Assembly (NCBI GenBank): GCA_900548225.1
Contig: URJM01000009.1
Coordinates: 1-46,492 of the forward strand
DNA from: an uncultured bacterium
GTDB lineage: Bacteria; Verrucomicrobiota; Lentisphaeria; Oligosphaerales; Oligosphaeraceae
Direction: 5' to 3'
Length of the DNA: 46,492 nt
Below the pieces are notes generated by a model that had not been told where the DNA came from, ran no database searches, and worked only from the letters and a program-made list of their open reading frames with translations. Position 1 is the stretch's first letter. Every line of letters starts with the position of its first letter. This document shows positions 1 to 8,182 of the stretch, in pieces. The position numbers and the translations under genes are program-made.

Positions 1-1316
1 CCGCCGGCGCCAACCCGATGGATCTCAAGCGCGGCATCGACAGCGCAGTCGAGGCGATTGTCGAGGAGCTCTCGAAGATGTCCGTCAAGGTGAAGGATCA
101 GGAGCAGATCGCCCAGGTCGCCACCATCTCCGCCAACTCCGACTCCACCATCGGCACCATCATCGCCGAGGCCATGGAGAAGGTCGGCAAGGACGGCACC
201 ATCACCGTCGAGGAAGCCAAGACCATCAACACCAGCTGCGACGCGGTCGAGGGCATGCAGTTCGACAAGGGCTACCTCTCCCCCTACTTCGTCACCAACC
301 CCGACACGATGACCTGCGAGCTCAGCGACGCGCTGGTCCTCATCCACGAGAAGAAGATCTCCAGCCTCCAGGACATGCTGCCGCTGCTGCAGATGGTCGC
401 CAAGGCCGGCCGTCCAATGCTGATCATCGCCGAGGACGTGGACGGCGAGGCGCTCGCCACCCTGGTCGTCAACAAGCTGCGTGGCTCTCTGCAGATCTGC
501 GCCGTCAAGGCTCCTGGCTTCGGCGACCGCCGCAAGGCAATGCTGCAGGACATCGCAATCCTGACCGGCGGCAAGTGCATCACCGAGGACCTGGGCATCA
601 AGCTTGAGAATGTCAAGCTCGAGGACCTGGGCTCCGCCAAGAAGATCACCGTTGACAAGGACAACACGACCATCGTCGAAGGCGCTGGCAAGTCCTCCGA
701 CATCGCGGCGCGTGTCTCCCAGATCCGCCACGAGATTGAGAAGTCCACCAGCGACTACGACAAGGAGAAGCTCCGCGAGCGTCTTGCCAAGCTGGCCGGC
801 GGTGTCGCCGTCATCAAGGTCGGTGCTGCCACCGAGGCCGAGATGAAGGAGAAGAAGTTCCGCGTCGAGGACGCGCTGAACGCGACCCGTGCCGCCGTCG
901 AGGAGGGCATCGTCGCAGGTGGCGGAGTCGCCCTGATCCGTGCAGGTGTCGCCGCTCTGAAGAACCTGAAGCTGACTGGGGACGAGGCGACCGGCGCCGC
1001 GATTGTGGCGCGTGCCATCGAGGAGCCCCTGCGTCAGATTGCCGAGAACGCAGGCGTCGAGGGTTCCATCGTGGTGATGAAGGTGAAGGAAGGCAAGGCC
1101 ACCGAGGGCTGGGACGCCGCCAAGGACGAGTATGTCGACATGTTCAAGGCCGGCATCATCGACCCGAAGAAGGTCACCCGCTGCGCCCTGCAGAACGCCT
1201 CCTCCGTCGCAGGACTGCTGCTCACCACCGAGTGCATGATTACCGACATTCCTGAGAAGAAGGAAGCCGCGCCCGCCGGTGCCCCAGGCATGGGCGGAAT
1301 GGGCGGAATGATGTAA
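1..1316 (+). CDS. groEL: Chaperonin GroEL (Hsp60), 5'-truncated by window edge
   Basis: ATP-driven folding chaperone of the cytosol that works with GroES. The reading frame is open from the first bases (AGANPMDLKRGID), matching the conserved MNPMDLKRG segment near residue 110 of full-length GroEL, so about 110 N-terminal residues lie outside the window. Seen here are most of the apical domain, the hinge and the second equatorial half (VEEGIVAGGGVAL), and the typical Gly/Met-rich C-terminal tail ending GGMGGMM. No frameshift is visible. A strong hairpin terminator follows within 30 bases, so the gene ends its transcription unit. groES, if linked, would be upstream and is not seen. The ATG at position 18 is an internal methionine, not the start. 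Confidence 0.98.
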   Translation, partial: AGANPMDLKRGIDSAVEAIVEELSKMSVKVKDQEQIAQVATISANSDSTIGTIIAEAMEKVGKDGTITVEEAKTINTSCDAVEGMQFDKGYLSPYFVTNPDTMTCELSDALVLIHEKKISSLQDMLPLLQMVAKAGRPMLIIAEDVDGEALATLVVNKLRGSLQICAVKAPGFGDRRKAMLQDIAILTGGKCITEDLGIKLENVKLEDLGSAKKITVDKDNTTIVEGAGKSSDIAARVSQIRHEIEKSTSDYDKEKLRERLAKLAGGVAVIKVGAATEAEMKEKKFRVEDALNATRAAVEEGIVAGGGVALIRAGVAALKNLKLTGDEATGAAIVARAIEEPLRQIAENAGVEGSIVVMKVKEGKATEGWDAAKDEYVDMFKAGIIDPKKVTRCALQNASSVAGLLLTTECMITDIPEKKEAAPAGAPGMGGMGGMM

Positions 1317-1340
1317 TCAGTCGCCTATACAAAAACAAGG

Positions 1341-1377
1341 ACGCCCCCTTTCGGACTTTCCGGGAGGGGGCGTTTTT
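1341..1377 (+). terminator. Rho-independent terminator of groEL
   Basis: A 9-bp stem (ACGCCCCCT at 1341-1349 pairing with AGGGGGCGT at 1365-1373) surrounds an inner small stem and is followed by a T run. It starts 24 bases after the groEL stop codon. Confidence 0.9.
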
Positions 1378-1476
1378 CTATGGAGGGAAGGGGATGGAGC
1401 CGCGCCGCCGTGGCCTCAGCGAGGGCGTCTCAAGCCCCCGTTCCTTCATCGGCGCGGCCGCAATATTGCCGTCCTG

Positions 1477-2712
1477 CTACTTGTCGTAGACGACGTGTAT
1501 GAGGACGCCCATTCCCGGGGGGATGATATTCGTGTCGTTGGGCTTCCTGTTGAAGGGCATCTCCGACTTGCGGCTGACATGGTGGGAGAGAATCCTGGCG
1601 GGTTCCCTTCCGCGCCAGATTGGCTTGCACTCCACGGGTGCGGTCAGGTTCTTGTTGACGATGATGAGATACCGCTCGCCACTCTCTTCGTGGGTGAATT
1701 CGCCGACAAGCCAGTTTCCGGTATTCTCCATGCCCTTGATAAGGCTGTTTTCATCCGGCCCCGGAACCCGCTCGTCCGTCTCGGGGACAGTGCTTCCGAA
1801 GTGGTAGACCCTGTCGCTGCGCAGGTGGTTCAGGATATACGCGATATTCTGGATGGAGCGGTTGACGAACTTCATGTCGTACCAGACCGGGGTGCGTTCA
1901 AGGAAGTCGTCGAGGGGGGACGAATGCCAGCCCGTCAGGCCTACGGGGAGGTATGTGAACCAGCTCAGCCCCTTTGCCCCGTATGCCAGCGCGGCGTATG
2001 CCTGGTGCGCAAGCTGGACGCGTGTCGGAACCGCGTAGTAGCGGTGCGCGATTCCAAGGGCACAATACCACCACTCCTTCTTGTACTTCAGCGCCATCTC
2101 ACGGTGAATGCCCATGCACGAGTAGAATGTGTTGCGCATATACCCGTCATGATAGAAGACATACTGGTCGAACCCTGAAACCTGAAGCGGGCTGGCAAAG
2201 ACCCGTTCCGTGTATTGGGCGTAGGTGTCAGGCTCGTAGTTGTAGACCTGGGTGCTGTTCGAGAAGAGGTTCACGTATGCCAGCTTGCCGGGGGCAAGCT
2301 CCTTGAGCAAATCCGCCATCGCGAAGACGCCTGGAAGCTCCACGTGCGTCGGCTCGTCCTTGACATAGTATCCGTAGACCGCAGGGTTGTCCTTGTACTT
2401 CTCAACGACAGGACGGACCTCCTCACGCCACTTGTCGGGAGCCGGATTCAACCAGTCACGGTTGCTGACCGACCCGCCGTCGTGGAAAAGAACCTTGACG
2501 CCACCCTTGGCGGCCGCCTCAATCTGGGCGTCGCTTGACGCAAAGCCCGCAATCGTAAAGCCACACTCCCTCATCTCCTCGTAAAGGGCAGGGTCAGTGG
2601 AACGGTCGTGTGCCCAGCCCAGGTCGCCCCAGGCCATAATCGGAAATGTCTCCTGCCCAAATAGAATAGAACAAAGAAGAATGGCGCAAATTGTCAGAAG
2701 ATGTCGTTTCAT
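1477..2712 (-). CDS. Secreted TIM-barrel glycoside-hydrolase-like protein (paralog 1)
   Basis: A 411-residue protein with a clear signal peptide (MKRHLLTICAILLCSILFGQ) and so probably periplasmic or outer-surface. The body resembles (alpha/beta)8-barrel glycosidases of the clan A/beta-galactosidase type. The segment YGYYVKDEPT carries a likely acid/base Glu after strand 4, and there are many Trp and Tyr residues (WYCALGIAHRYY, GLSWFTYLPVGLTGW). It is clearly homologous over its length to the divergently transcribed protein at 2885-4153, which has YGYYLRDEPS and YGAKGIYYFTYLTPGL at the matching places. Polysaccharide or glycoside breakdown is an inference; the substrate and exact GH family cannot be named. 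The start is the ATG just before the signal peptide. The leader is A/C-rich with no Shine-Dalgarno site. Confidence 0.8.
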   Translation of the reverse strand: MKRHLLTICAILLCSILFGQETFPIMAWGDLGWAHDRSTDPALYEEMRECGFTIAGFASSDAQIEAAAKGGVKVLFHDGGSVSNRDWLNPAPDKWREEVRPVVEKYKDNPAVYGYYVKDEPTHVELPGVFAMADLLKELAPGKLAYVNLFSNSTQVYNYEPDTYAQYTERVFASPLQVSGFDQYVFYHDGYMRNTFYSCMGIHREMALKYKKEWWYCALGIAHRYYAVPTRVQLAHQAYAALAYGAKGLSWFTYLPVGLTGWHSSPLDDFLERTPVWYDMKFVNRSIQNIAYILNHLRSDRVYHFGSTVPETDERVPGPDENSLIKGMENTGNWLVGEFTHEESGERYLIIVNKNLTAPVECKPIWRGREPARILSHHVSRKSEMPFNRKPNDTNIIPPGMGVLIHVVYDK

Positions 2713-2743
2713 GGCAATTGTTGTCAGTTTTGGTGGTTATATC

Positions 2744-2757
2744 GAAAAGCGCTTGGA
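2744..2757. promoter_or_regulatory. Candidate LacI-type operator between divergent GH paralogs
   Basis: The 172-base divergent intergenic region contains a perfect palindrome AAGCGCTT (2747-2754) within GAAAAGCGCTTGGA, matching the AANCGNTT core typical of LacI/GalR-family operators. Flanking halves are only partly symmetric. No LacI gene is in the window, so control of both glycosidase genes by a sugar-responsive repressor is an inference. Confidence 0.3.
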
Positions 2758-2884
2758 ATGCATCGTTTGTTAAAATCGGGGTTAATGTAACTCTGCGCCT
2801 GAGAAAAAGGGGTCGCGTGCCATGCATCCCCTCTTCGCCCGTTGTAATCCTTTTCTTCACAACCCTTCCAGTCCTTCCACGCTT

Positions 2885-4153
2885 ATGAAGAAACGACATC
2901 TTGCATTCGCCCTTCTTTCCCTTTGTGCCGTGCTTGCCGCAGCGCCCAGGATTGCGGATCCCGACTTTTTCCTGATATCCCCCTGGGGTGCCGCCAACTG
3001 GGTTCACACCGAGAACAGGCAGGAGGTCTTCGACGACATGGCGGCCTGCGGCATGACTGTCGCCGGCTTTGTCGATACGGTCGAGGAGCTTGACATGGCG
3101 GAGAAGGCCGGGCTGCTTGCCTGGGGCAACCCGAAGATTCCATACGGCCCATATTGTGAGAATGGCGATGAAATCAAGGCCAATGCCGAGACAATCCTGG
3201 AGGGCGTCAAGAAGACCGTCGAATACTACAACGACCACCCCGCACTCTATGGATACTATCTGCGGGATGAGCCGAGCACGCGGGCATTCCCCTATCTGAA
3301 GTTCACAAGCGACGAATTCAAACGCCTGGATCCATCCCGCAGGACATACATCAACCTGCTGCCAAACTACGCGCTGCCCGAACAGTTCGGCGCCGCAAAT
3401 TACTACGAATACGCAGAGCAATTCCTGAATACCATCAAGCCGGACCGCTTCGGATACGACTACTACGCAATGCTGGAGAAGACTCCAGATTCCTACAGGC
3501 CCGGCATCTGGAAACAACTCGCCGAAACCCGCGAAATCTCACTCAAGCACGGAGTCCCATTCGAGGTGGTCGTCCTCTCCGTCGGACATCTCATCTACCG
3601 CATCCCAACCGAAAACGACCTCTTCCTCCAGGTATACAGCGCAATCCTATACGGCGCAAAGGGAATCTACTACTTCACATATCTGACGCCCGGACTCTCC
3701 AGCTACCGCCATGCGCCAATCGACCCATGGGGAAACAAGACCGAAACATGGTACGCCATGAGAAGGGTCAACAACTCAATCAGGTGCCTGGCCCCCGTCA
3801 TTAACCGACTCAACTCCACGGCTGTCTATCACTTCCAACCAGGAGAACCTAAGGACGGAGAACTCACGCCCCCGGAAAACCGAATGGTCATCGCCCCGGA
3901 AAATCCAGACCAGGAAATCATCGTCGGTGAATTCCGGGATGCCGAAACCGATGAGGAATATGTCATGCTGCTAAATAAAAACCTGAAGTTCACTACATAC
4001 GTGGGCAGAATCAAGTGGCGCGATGATATCGACCCGGCAAAGCTCGTTGTCTACTCCTCGTTCGTCAAGGGAGGGACAGGCCATTTCTCCGGGGAAAACT
4101 GCTGGCTCGCCCCAGGACAGGCACTTATAATGAAAGTAGGGAGGAGAGAGTAG
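2885..4153 (+). CDS. Secreted TIM-barrel glycoside-hydrolase-like protein (paralog 2)
   Basis: A 422-residue paralog of the protein encoded divergently at 1477-2712. The start is placed at the ATG at 2885, where a good signal peptide begins (MKKRHLAFALLSLCAVLAAA). The frame stays open upstream to 2822, but that extension (HPLFARCNPFLH) does not look like a leader and would hide the signal sequence. The conserved YGYYLRDEPS motif holds the candidate catalytic Glu, and YGAKGIYYFTYLTPGL is shared with the paralog. The C-terminal third (EIIVGEFRDAETDEEYVMLLNK) looks like the beta-sandwich domain that often ends such enzymes. Substrate unknown; extracellular glycan use is inferred. No Shine-Dalgarno sequence is visible. 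Confidence 0.8.
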   Translation: MKKRHLAFALLSLCAVLAAAPRIADPDFFLISPWGAANWVHTENRQEVFDDMAACGMTVAGFVDTVEELDMAEKAGLLAWGNPKIPYGPYCENGDEIKANAETILEGVKKTVEYYNDHPALYGYYLRDEPSTRAFPYLKFTSDEFKRLDPSRRTYINLLPNYALPEQFGAANYYEYAEQFLNTIKPDRFGYDYYAMLEKTPDSYRPGIWKQLAETREISLKHGVPFEVVVLSVGHLIYRIPTENDLFLQVYSAILYGAKGIYYFTYLTPGLSSYRHAPIDPWGNKTETWYAMRRVNNSIRCLAPVINRLNSTAVYHFQPGEPKDGELTPPENRMVIAPENPDQEIIVGEFRDAETDEEYVMLLNKNLKFTTYVGRIKWRDDIDPAKLVVYSSFVKGGTGHFSGENCWLAPGQALIMKVGRRE

Positions 4154-4238
4154 GGAGGAGAGGGTAGTGCGTGGCCACTATGCAGTGGGCTTCCGTTAGG
4201 TAGAGAGGAGAGGGTAGGGAGGAGAGGGCAGTGCGTGG
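4151..4238. repeat. Purine-rich direct repeats (2 x 24 bp)
   Basis: TAGGGAGGAGAGGG(T/C)AGTGCGTGG occurs at 4151-4174 and 4215-4238 with one mismatch, and shorter copies of GAGGAGAGGG lie around and between them. The block begins at the stop codon of the preceding gene and reads as non-coding. Confidence 0.7.
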
Positions 4239-4240
4239 TT

Positions 4241-4277
4241 GGCGCGCTTGAGCGCGCCCCGTGCGGCGGTTTGCCGC
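4241..4277. other. Two tandem GC-rich hairpins in the 174-bp gap before queF
   Basis: GGCGCGCT-TG-AGCGCGCC (4241-4258) is a perfect 8-bp palindrome with a 2-base loop, followed by GCGGC-GGTTT-GCCGC (4263-4277). There is no T run on either strand. It lies between convergent genes, so it may act as a bidirectional, Rho-assisted end or be a dispersed palindromic repeat. Confidence 0.5.
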
Positions 4278-4327
4278 GCGGTCCTTGATAAGGGAGAAAG
4301 GGGAAGGGAGAAGGGGGTGAGCGCGCG

Positions 4328-4831
4328 CTACCTGTTGTCCACCCGCTCGGGGGTCAGGTCGTGCATTTTGAATCGGAACTCCGCGAGCTCCTGGTATTTT
4401 GTCCTGGGTTTTCCCCAGTTTGTGTATGGGTCGATGGAAAGTCCGCCCCTGGGGAGGAACTTCCCCCAGACCTCGATATATCTGGGCTTGAGAAGCTTGA
4501 CGAGGTCGTCCCTGATTATGTTGACCACGTCTTCATGGAATGCACCGTGGTTTCTGAATCCGAAGAGGTAGAGCTTAAGGGACTTGCTCTCCACGATAAG
4601 TTTGTCTGGGACGTAAGAGATTGTGATTGTCGCGTAGTCCGGCTGTCCAGTCTTCGGGCATAGTGACGTGAACTCAGGGCAATTGAATTTCACCCAGTAG
4701 TCCTGTGCCGCGGGGGACGGAACTGCCTCGAGGACATCAGGCGTGTATTCGGCGGGGTACCTTGCGGCGGTGTTTCCGAGGAGAGTCAGCTGGTCTACTC
4801 CCTTGCGCTGGACTGTTTTCTTCGCAGGCAT
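4328..4831 (-). CDS. queF: NADPH-dependent 7-cyano-7-deazaguanine reductase
   Basis: Reduces preQ0 to preQ1 with two NADPH in queuosine tRNA-modification synthesis; cytosolic. The 167-residue length fits the single-domain (type I, YkvM-like) form. Visible hallmarks are EFTSLCPKTGQPDYATI, with the Cys that forms the thioimide and the Asp that protonates it, and the QueF motif ESKSLKLYLFGFRNHGAFHE, which separates this family from GTP cyclohydrolase I. A good Shine-Dalgarno sequence (AAAGGAGG) lies about 13 bases before the ATG. The metallophosphoesterase ends 18 bases upstream on the same strand, so the two are probably co-transcribed. No other queuosine genes are in the window. Confidence 0.95.
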   Translation of the reverse strand: MPAKKTVQRKGVDQLTLLGNTAARYPAEYTPDVLEAVPSPAAQDYWVKFNCPEFTSLCPKTGQPDYATITISYVPDKLIVESKSLKLYLFGFRNHGAFHEDVVNIIRDDLVKLLKPRYIEVWGKFLPRGGLSIDPYTNWGKPRTKYQELAEFRFKMHDLTPERVDNR

Positions 4832-4849
4832 ATTCTATTCAAGCCTCCT

Positions 4850-5488
4850 TTACTTTTGGAAGAGGGTGATTTGGGGAGCCAGAGCCGCATCCCATTCAAT
4901 GACGGCGTAGTTTCCGGTGGTGGCGAAGTCGCCGCAGTTCACGAGGGGGATGCCCTCCTCGTCAAAGATGCCGGCCGCCTCGTGGATATGCCCGCAGAGA
5001 TGGAGCCGTGGGCGGCGATTCCGTGCGAAGGAGGCAATCGCCCGGCTTCCGACATGCATGCCGTTGGGGATGACATCCGCCCCCGAGCCGAAGGGGGGCG
5101 CGTGGGTGACCAGGATGTCAATCGGAAAACCGGGCACGAGGGCAAGCAGGTTCTCCATGTCATCGTCCTTCCACTCGAAGGGAGTGGGCCGGGGGCAGGT
5201 GTGGCTGCCCGAAATCCCAAGAATATGGAGTCCATGGACAAAGTTGTCGCCTGTTGACAGTAGATGTCCGGTGTCCCGAAGGATATTGTTCGAGTCCGCG
5301 GGGTCGAGATTTCCTGCCACGGCGTAGAACTCCGGGAAGGCTTCTTCGACGGTCCGGATTGCCTCCAGGAAATCCCTGTTAGAGCCGAACTGCGTGAAAT
5401 CTCCTCCGATTATGACCATGTCTGCCCTTGGCAGGCTGGGGAGCGCCTGGAATTTGCCGTGTACATCGGAGAAATAGAGGATTTTCAT
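4850..5488 (-). CDS. Calcineurin-like metallophosphoesterase
   Basis: A 212-residue binuclear-metal phosphoesterase. All family motifs are present in order: DVHG near the N terminus (DxH), GGDFTQFG (GD), AVAGNLDP (GNxD), VTHAPP (H) and CGHIHEAAG (GHxH). It resembles short YfcE/YmdB-like or archaeal-type phosphodiesterases of unknown substrate. The start is taken at the ATG (5488) directly before KILYFSDVHG, since the motif sits at the N terminus in this family. The open frame continues 52 codons upstream without protein-like content. No Shine-Dalgarno site is seen at this ATG. It is likely in one transcript with queF, 18 bases downstream. Confidence 0.88.
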   Translation of the reverse strand: MKILYFSDVHGKFQALPSLPRADMVIIGGDFTQFGSNRDFLEAIRTVEEAFPEFYAVAGNLDPADSNNILRDTGHLLSTGDNFVHGLHILGISGSHTCPRPTPFEWKDDDMENLLALVPGFPIDILVTHAPPFGSGADVIPNGMHVGSRAIASFARNRRPRLHLCGHIHEAAGIFDEEGIPLVNCGDFATTGNYAVIEWDAALAPQITLFQK

Positions 5489-5810
5489 GGTGTTTGCGCA
5501 TTGTATTCCGGGGCATTCATTTGCCTTGCCCTTCCGCGGACAGAGTCGCGGCACATTCGCCCCTGGCTGGTTTGTACACGGAAAAATATAATTGGGTGTG
5601 GCTGTACTGGTGGGGGGAGACCATGCGTGGCGTGAATGTGTCAAGGGTGCAGAGGGTTATAGTATGCTTCTGTACGTCAATTGCGCAGTGCGGCAAGTCG
5701 GAGGGTGGCCTTTCCCCCTTTTTCCGGCGCATGCGGGGGGTGTTTTCTTGCTTCCTTCCCGTATCCTTGTTCCGCAGATTTCACAAGTTGGACAATACAG
5801 AGGTGTTATT
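5489..5810. other. 322-bp divergent intergenic region; long leader of the helicase gene
   Basis: No convincing gene. A perfect TATAAT (5587-5592) on the + strand has no good -35 partner. If used, it would give the helicase mRNA a leader of about 210 bases. The frame of the helicase stays open back to 5592, but the translated part lacks conservation-like features. Long leaders are known for cold-induced DEAD-box helicase genes; that this applies here is only a guess. Confidence 0.4.
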
Positions 5811-7535
5811 TTGAGTCTAGGCATATTCAAGCGCATAATCAGCGGCATTACTTCGATTTTCAAGGGTTCGGGCTCTGGTTCCCCGGCGAAGGGTGGCAAG
5901 GAAGGCTCGCCGGAGAAGTCATCCTCCGAGAGGAAGCCTCGCCGTGACCGCCAGCGCGGCAAATCCGTGGACGGGCAGCCGAAGGCTGCGAGGCCGAGTC
6001 CGGAGCGTCCGAAGCGCGGCGGCTCCTCGCCCCAGGGTGGCCGTGGCGGCCGCCGTGACCTTCCGCAGCAGGGCGCTCCCGTGGCTGCGGTCCACTTCGA
6101 CTCCTCGGAGGAGTCCCGTCTTGGGGAGGAGCGCGCCCACAGCATCCTGTCGAAGAAGAAGCTGGGCTCCTGGGAACCCCCACTGGTGGAAAACCGCGAG
6201 GAGGGCGCAAAGTACTTCCAGGACTTCCCGCTGGCCAAGGAGATACTCAGGGCCGCCCTTGACGACATGGGCTTCAAGAAGTGCACCCCCATCCAGGGGC
6301 TTGCACTGCCTGTCGCAATCACTGGCGCGGACATGGCGGGAAAGGCACAGACGGGCACCGGAAAGACAGCGGTCTTCCTGATGTCGATGCTCGACCAGTT
6401 TGTGAGAAACGGCGGCGGCCGCAAGCTGAACCAGCCCTTCGCCCTGGCGCTCGCCCCGACACGGGAACTGGCAATCCAGATTGCGAAGGACGCCGACAAC
6501 CTGAGCGTCTACACGAGCCTGCGCACAGTCGCCGTCTACGGCGGCATGGACTACGAGCGCCAGCGCCGGCTGCTGCAGGCCGGGTGCGACCTGATTGTCG
6601 CGACTCCGGGACGGCTCATAGACTTCCTGCAGAAGCGTGTCATCGACACATCCATGCTGAAGGTCCTCATCATCGACGAGGCGGACCGCATGCTTGACAT
6701 GGGCTTCATTCCCGATGTCAAGCGCATTATCGCCCATCTGCCCTCCAAGGAGGAACGTCAGACTATGCTCTTCAGCGCGACCCTTTCCCGCGACATCATG
6801 AACCTGGCGAGCCGATGGATGCGCCCAGATCCGACCGTCCTGGAGGTGGAGCCCGAGCACGTTGTCGCCGAGGGCGTCAACGAGACCGTCTACGCCTGCA
6901 CCACCCACGAGAAGCTTGCCATCATCATCTGGATTCTCCAGCACGAGGATGTCCACCGCGCACTGATCTTCCGCAACCGCCGCCGTGACGTGGAGGAACT
7001 CTGCCAGCAGCTCCGTAGATACGGAATCCAGTGCGAGATGCTTTCCGGAGACGTCAGCCAGAACCGCCGTCTGAACATCCTGGAGGCCTTCAGGAACGGG
7101 ACGGTGAAGGTGGTGGTCGCCACCGACGTGGCCGGCCGTGGCATCCAGGTGGATGACATCACCCACGTCTTCAACTACGACCTTCCCTACGAGGCGGAGG
7201 ACTATGTCCACCGCGTCGGCAGGACTGCCCGGGCGGGGCACCAGGGCAGGGCGGTCTCCTTCGCGGACGAGGACTGCGCCTTTGTCATGCCCGAGATTGA
7301 GGAATACATCGGCCGTCCGCTTGCCGCCATCCAGCCTCCCGAGGAGATGCTCGTGCTGCCGTCGGCTCCTTCCGGGCCCAAGGCGCATTCGCATCGTAGC
7401 GACTCCGGCCGGCACTTTCCATCCGGTGGGCGCAGCGCGTCCCGCCCGGCTTCGGGGAGCCGCTCCCCCCATGGCGGCCGTCCCTCCTCCCGCAGCGGCT
7501 CCAGCTTCCACAGGACTGGTTCGGGAGCCAGATAG
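5811..7535 (+). CDS. DEAD-box ATP-dependent RNA helicase (RhlE/DeaD type)
   Basis: Unwinds RNA duplexes using ATP; roles in ribosome assembly and mRNA decay are typical. From the proposed TTG start the protein has 574 residues. It has a basic Ser/Gly/Lys/Arg-rich N-terminal tail (about residues 15-110), then the Q motif (KKCTPIQGLALP), AQTGTGKT (I), PTRELA (Ia), IIDEADRMLD (II, D289), SAT (III), ATDVAGRGI (V) and HRVGRTARAG (VI). A Ser/Arg/Gly-rich C-terminal tail likely binds RNA. The TTG at 5811 is chosen because AGAGGTG lies 5 bases upstream and MSLGIFKRIIS begins a sensible protein; an upstream ATG at 5592 is the alternative. An RNA methyltransferase follows after 2 bases. Confidence 0.94.
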   Translation: MSLGIFKRIISGITSIFKGSGSGSPAKGGKEGSPEKSSSERKPRRDRQRGKSVDGQPKAARPSPERPKRGGSSPQGGRGGRRDLPQQGAPVAAVHFDSSEESRLGEERAHSILSKKKLGSWEPPLVENREEGAKYFQDFPLAKEILRAALDDMGFKKCTPIQGLALPVAITGADMAGKAQTGTGKTAVFLMSMLDQFVRNGGGRKLNQPFALALAPTRELAIQIAKDADNLSVYTSLRTVAVYGGMDYERQRRLLQAGCDLIVATPGRLIDFLQKRVIDTSMLKVLIIDEADRMLDMGFIPDVKRIIAHLPSKEERQTMLFSATLSRDIMNLASRWMRPDPTVLEVEPEHVVAEGVNETVYACTTHEKLAIIIWILQHEDVHRALIFRNRRRDVEELCQQLRRYGIQCEMLSGDVSQNRRLNILEAFRNGTVKVVVATDVAGRGIQVDDITHVFNYDLPYEAEDYVHRVGRTARAGHQGRAVSFADEDCAFVMPEIEEYIGRPLAAIQPPEEMLVLPSAPSGPKAHSHRSDSGRHFPSGGRSASRPASGSRSPHGGRPSSRSGSSFHRTGSGAR

Positions 7536-7537
7536 CA

Positions 7538-8113
7538 TTGGCCGTCTCCACCGAACATGACGCAGGCAACGCCCCCGCCCCAGGCGAGGTGGAGGTGCGC
7601 CACGGAGACCAGGATGGCGCCAGGGAGGAGGTCCTCCCCGCGGTCGTAGTCCTGGACATGCTCAGAAGCGCACACAACACGGGAAACATCTTCCGCCTGG
7701 TGGACGCTGTCAACGCAGAGGCAATCTACGCATGCGGATACACCCCGTGCCCGCCACATGACAAACTCGCCAAGACCGCACGGGGATGCGACGAAACGGT
7801 GCGGTGCAGGCACTTCGATGAAATCACGGACGCACTCCGCGAACTCAAGGAAAATGGATACACAATCTACGCCGTCGACACAGTCGTCGACGCACAGTGC
7901 TACTGGGACGCAAAACTGAGGTTCCCGGCGGCGCTCATCTTCGGAAACGAGGCGCTGGGAGTCTCCGAAGAGGCACTGAAACTCTGCGACGGGTACATAC
8001 AGCTGCCCGCGTGCGGCCGAAAAAACTCAATCAATGTCGGAAATTGCGCGGGGGTCGTGCTCTTTGAGACGCTTCGCCAATACAGAATGCAGACAAACAA
8101 GAACAATTCCTGA
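7538..8113 (+). CDS. TrmH/SpoU-family tRNA/rRNA 2'-O-methyltransferase
   Basis: A 191-residue SPOUT-class enzyme that moves a methyl group from S-adenosylmethionine to a ribose 2'-OH in RNA. The three family motifs are visible: HNTGNIFRLVDA (motif 1), ALIFGNEALGVSEEAL (motif 2) and IQLPACGRKNSINVGNCAGVVLFE (motif 3, the trefoil-knot SAM site). The target nucleotide cannot be told from sequence. The start is given as TTG at 7538, only 2 bases after the helicase stop, implying translational coupling. The first 25 residues are poorly conserved-looking, so the true start could be slightly later. Joint function with the helicase in RNA maturation is an inference from the tight spacing. Confidence 0.9.
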   Translation: MAVSTEHDAGNAPAPGEVEVRHGDQDGAREEVLPAVVVLDMLRSAHNTGNIFRLVDAVNAEAIYACGYTPCPPHDKLAKTARGCDETVRCRHFDEITDALRELKENGYTIYAVDTVVDAQCYWDAKLRFPAALIFGNEALGVSEEALKLCDGYIQLPACGRKNSINVGNCAGVVLFETLRQYRMQTNKNNS

Positions 8114-8182
8114 CAAACCACGTCAACTTTGACACGGCGCCTCCCGGGGCATTGTTCTTAACATCTACCTTCAAAGCGACTT

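Noticed and set aside
5592..5810. N-terminal extension of the helicase from an ATG at 5592
   Set aside because: No Shine-Dalgarno site and the 73 extra residues do not resemble helicase N termini; TTG at 5811 has a good site.
5919..7538. 539-codon minus-strand frame opposite the helicase
   Set aside because: Low-complexity, no family motifs, and fully overlapped by a certain DEAD-box gene.
8129..8134. Perfect TTGACA before the acyltransferase gene
   Set aside because: No acceptable -10 at 16-18 bases; not counted as a promoter.
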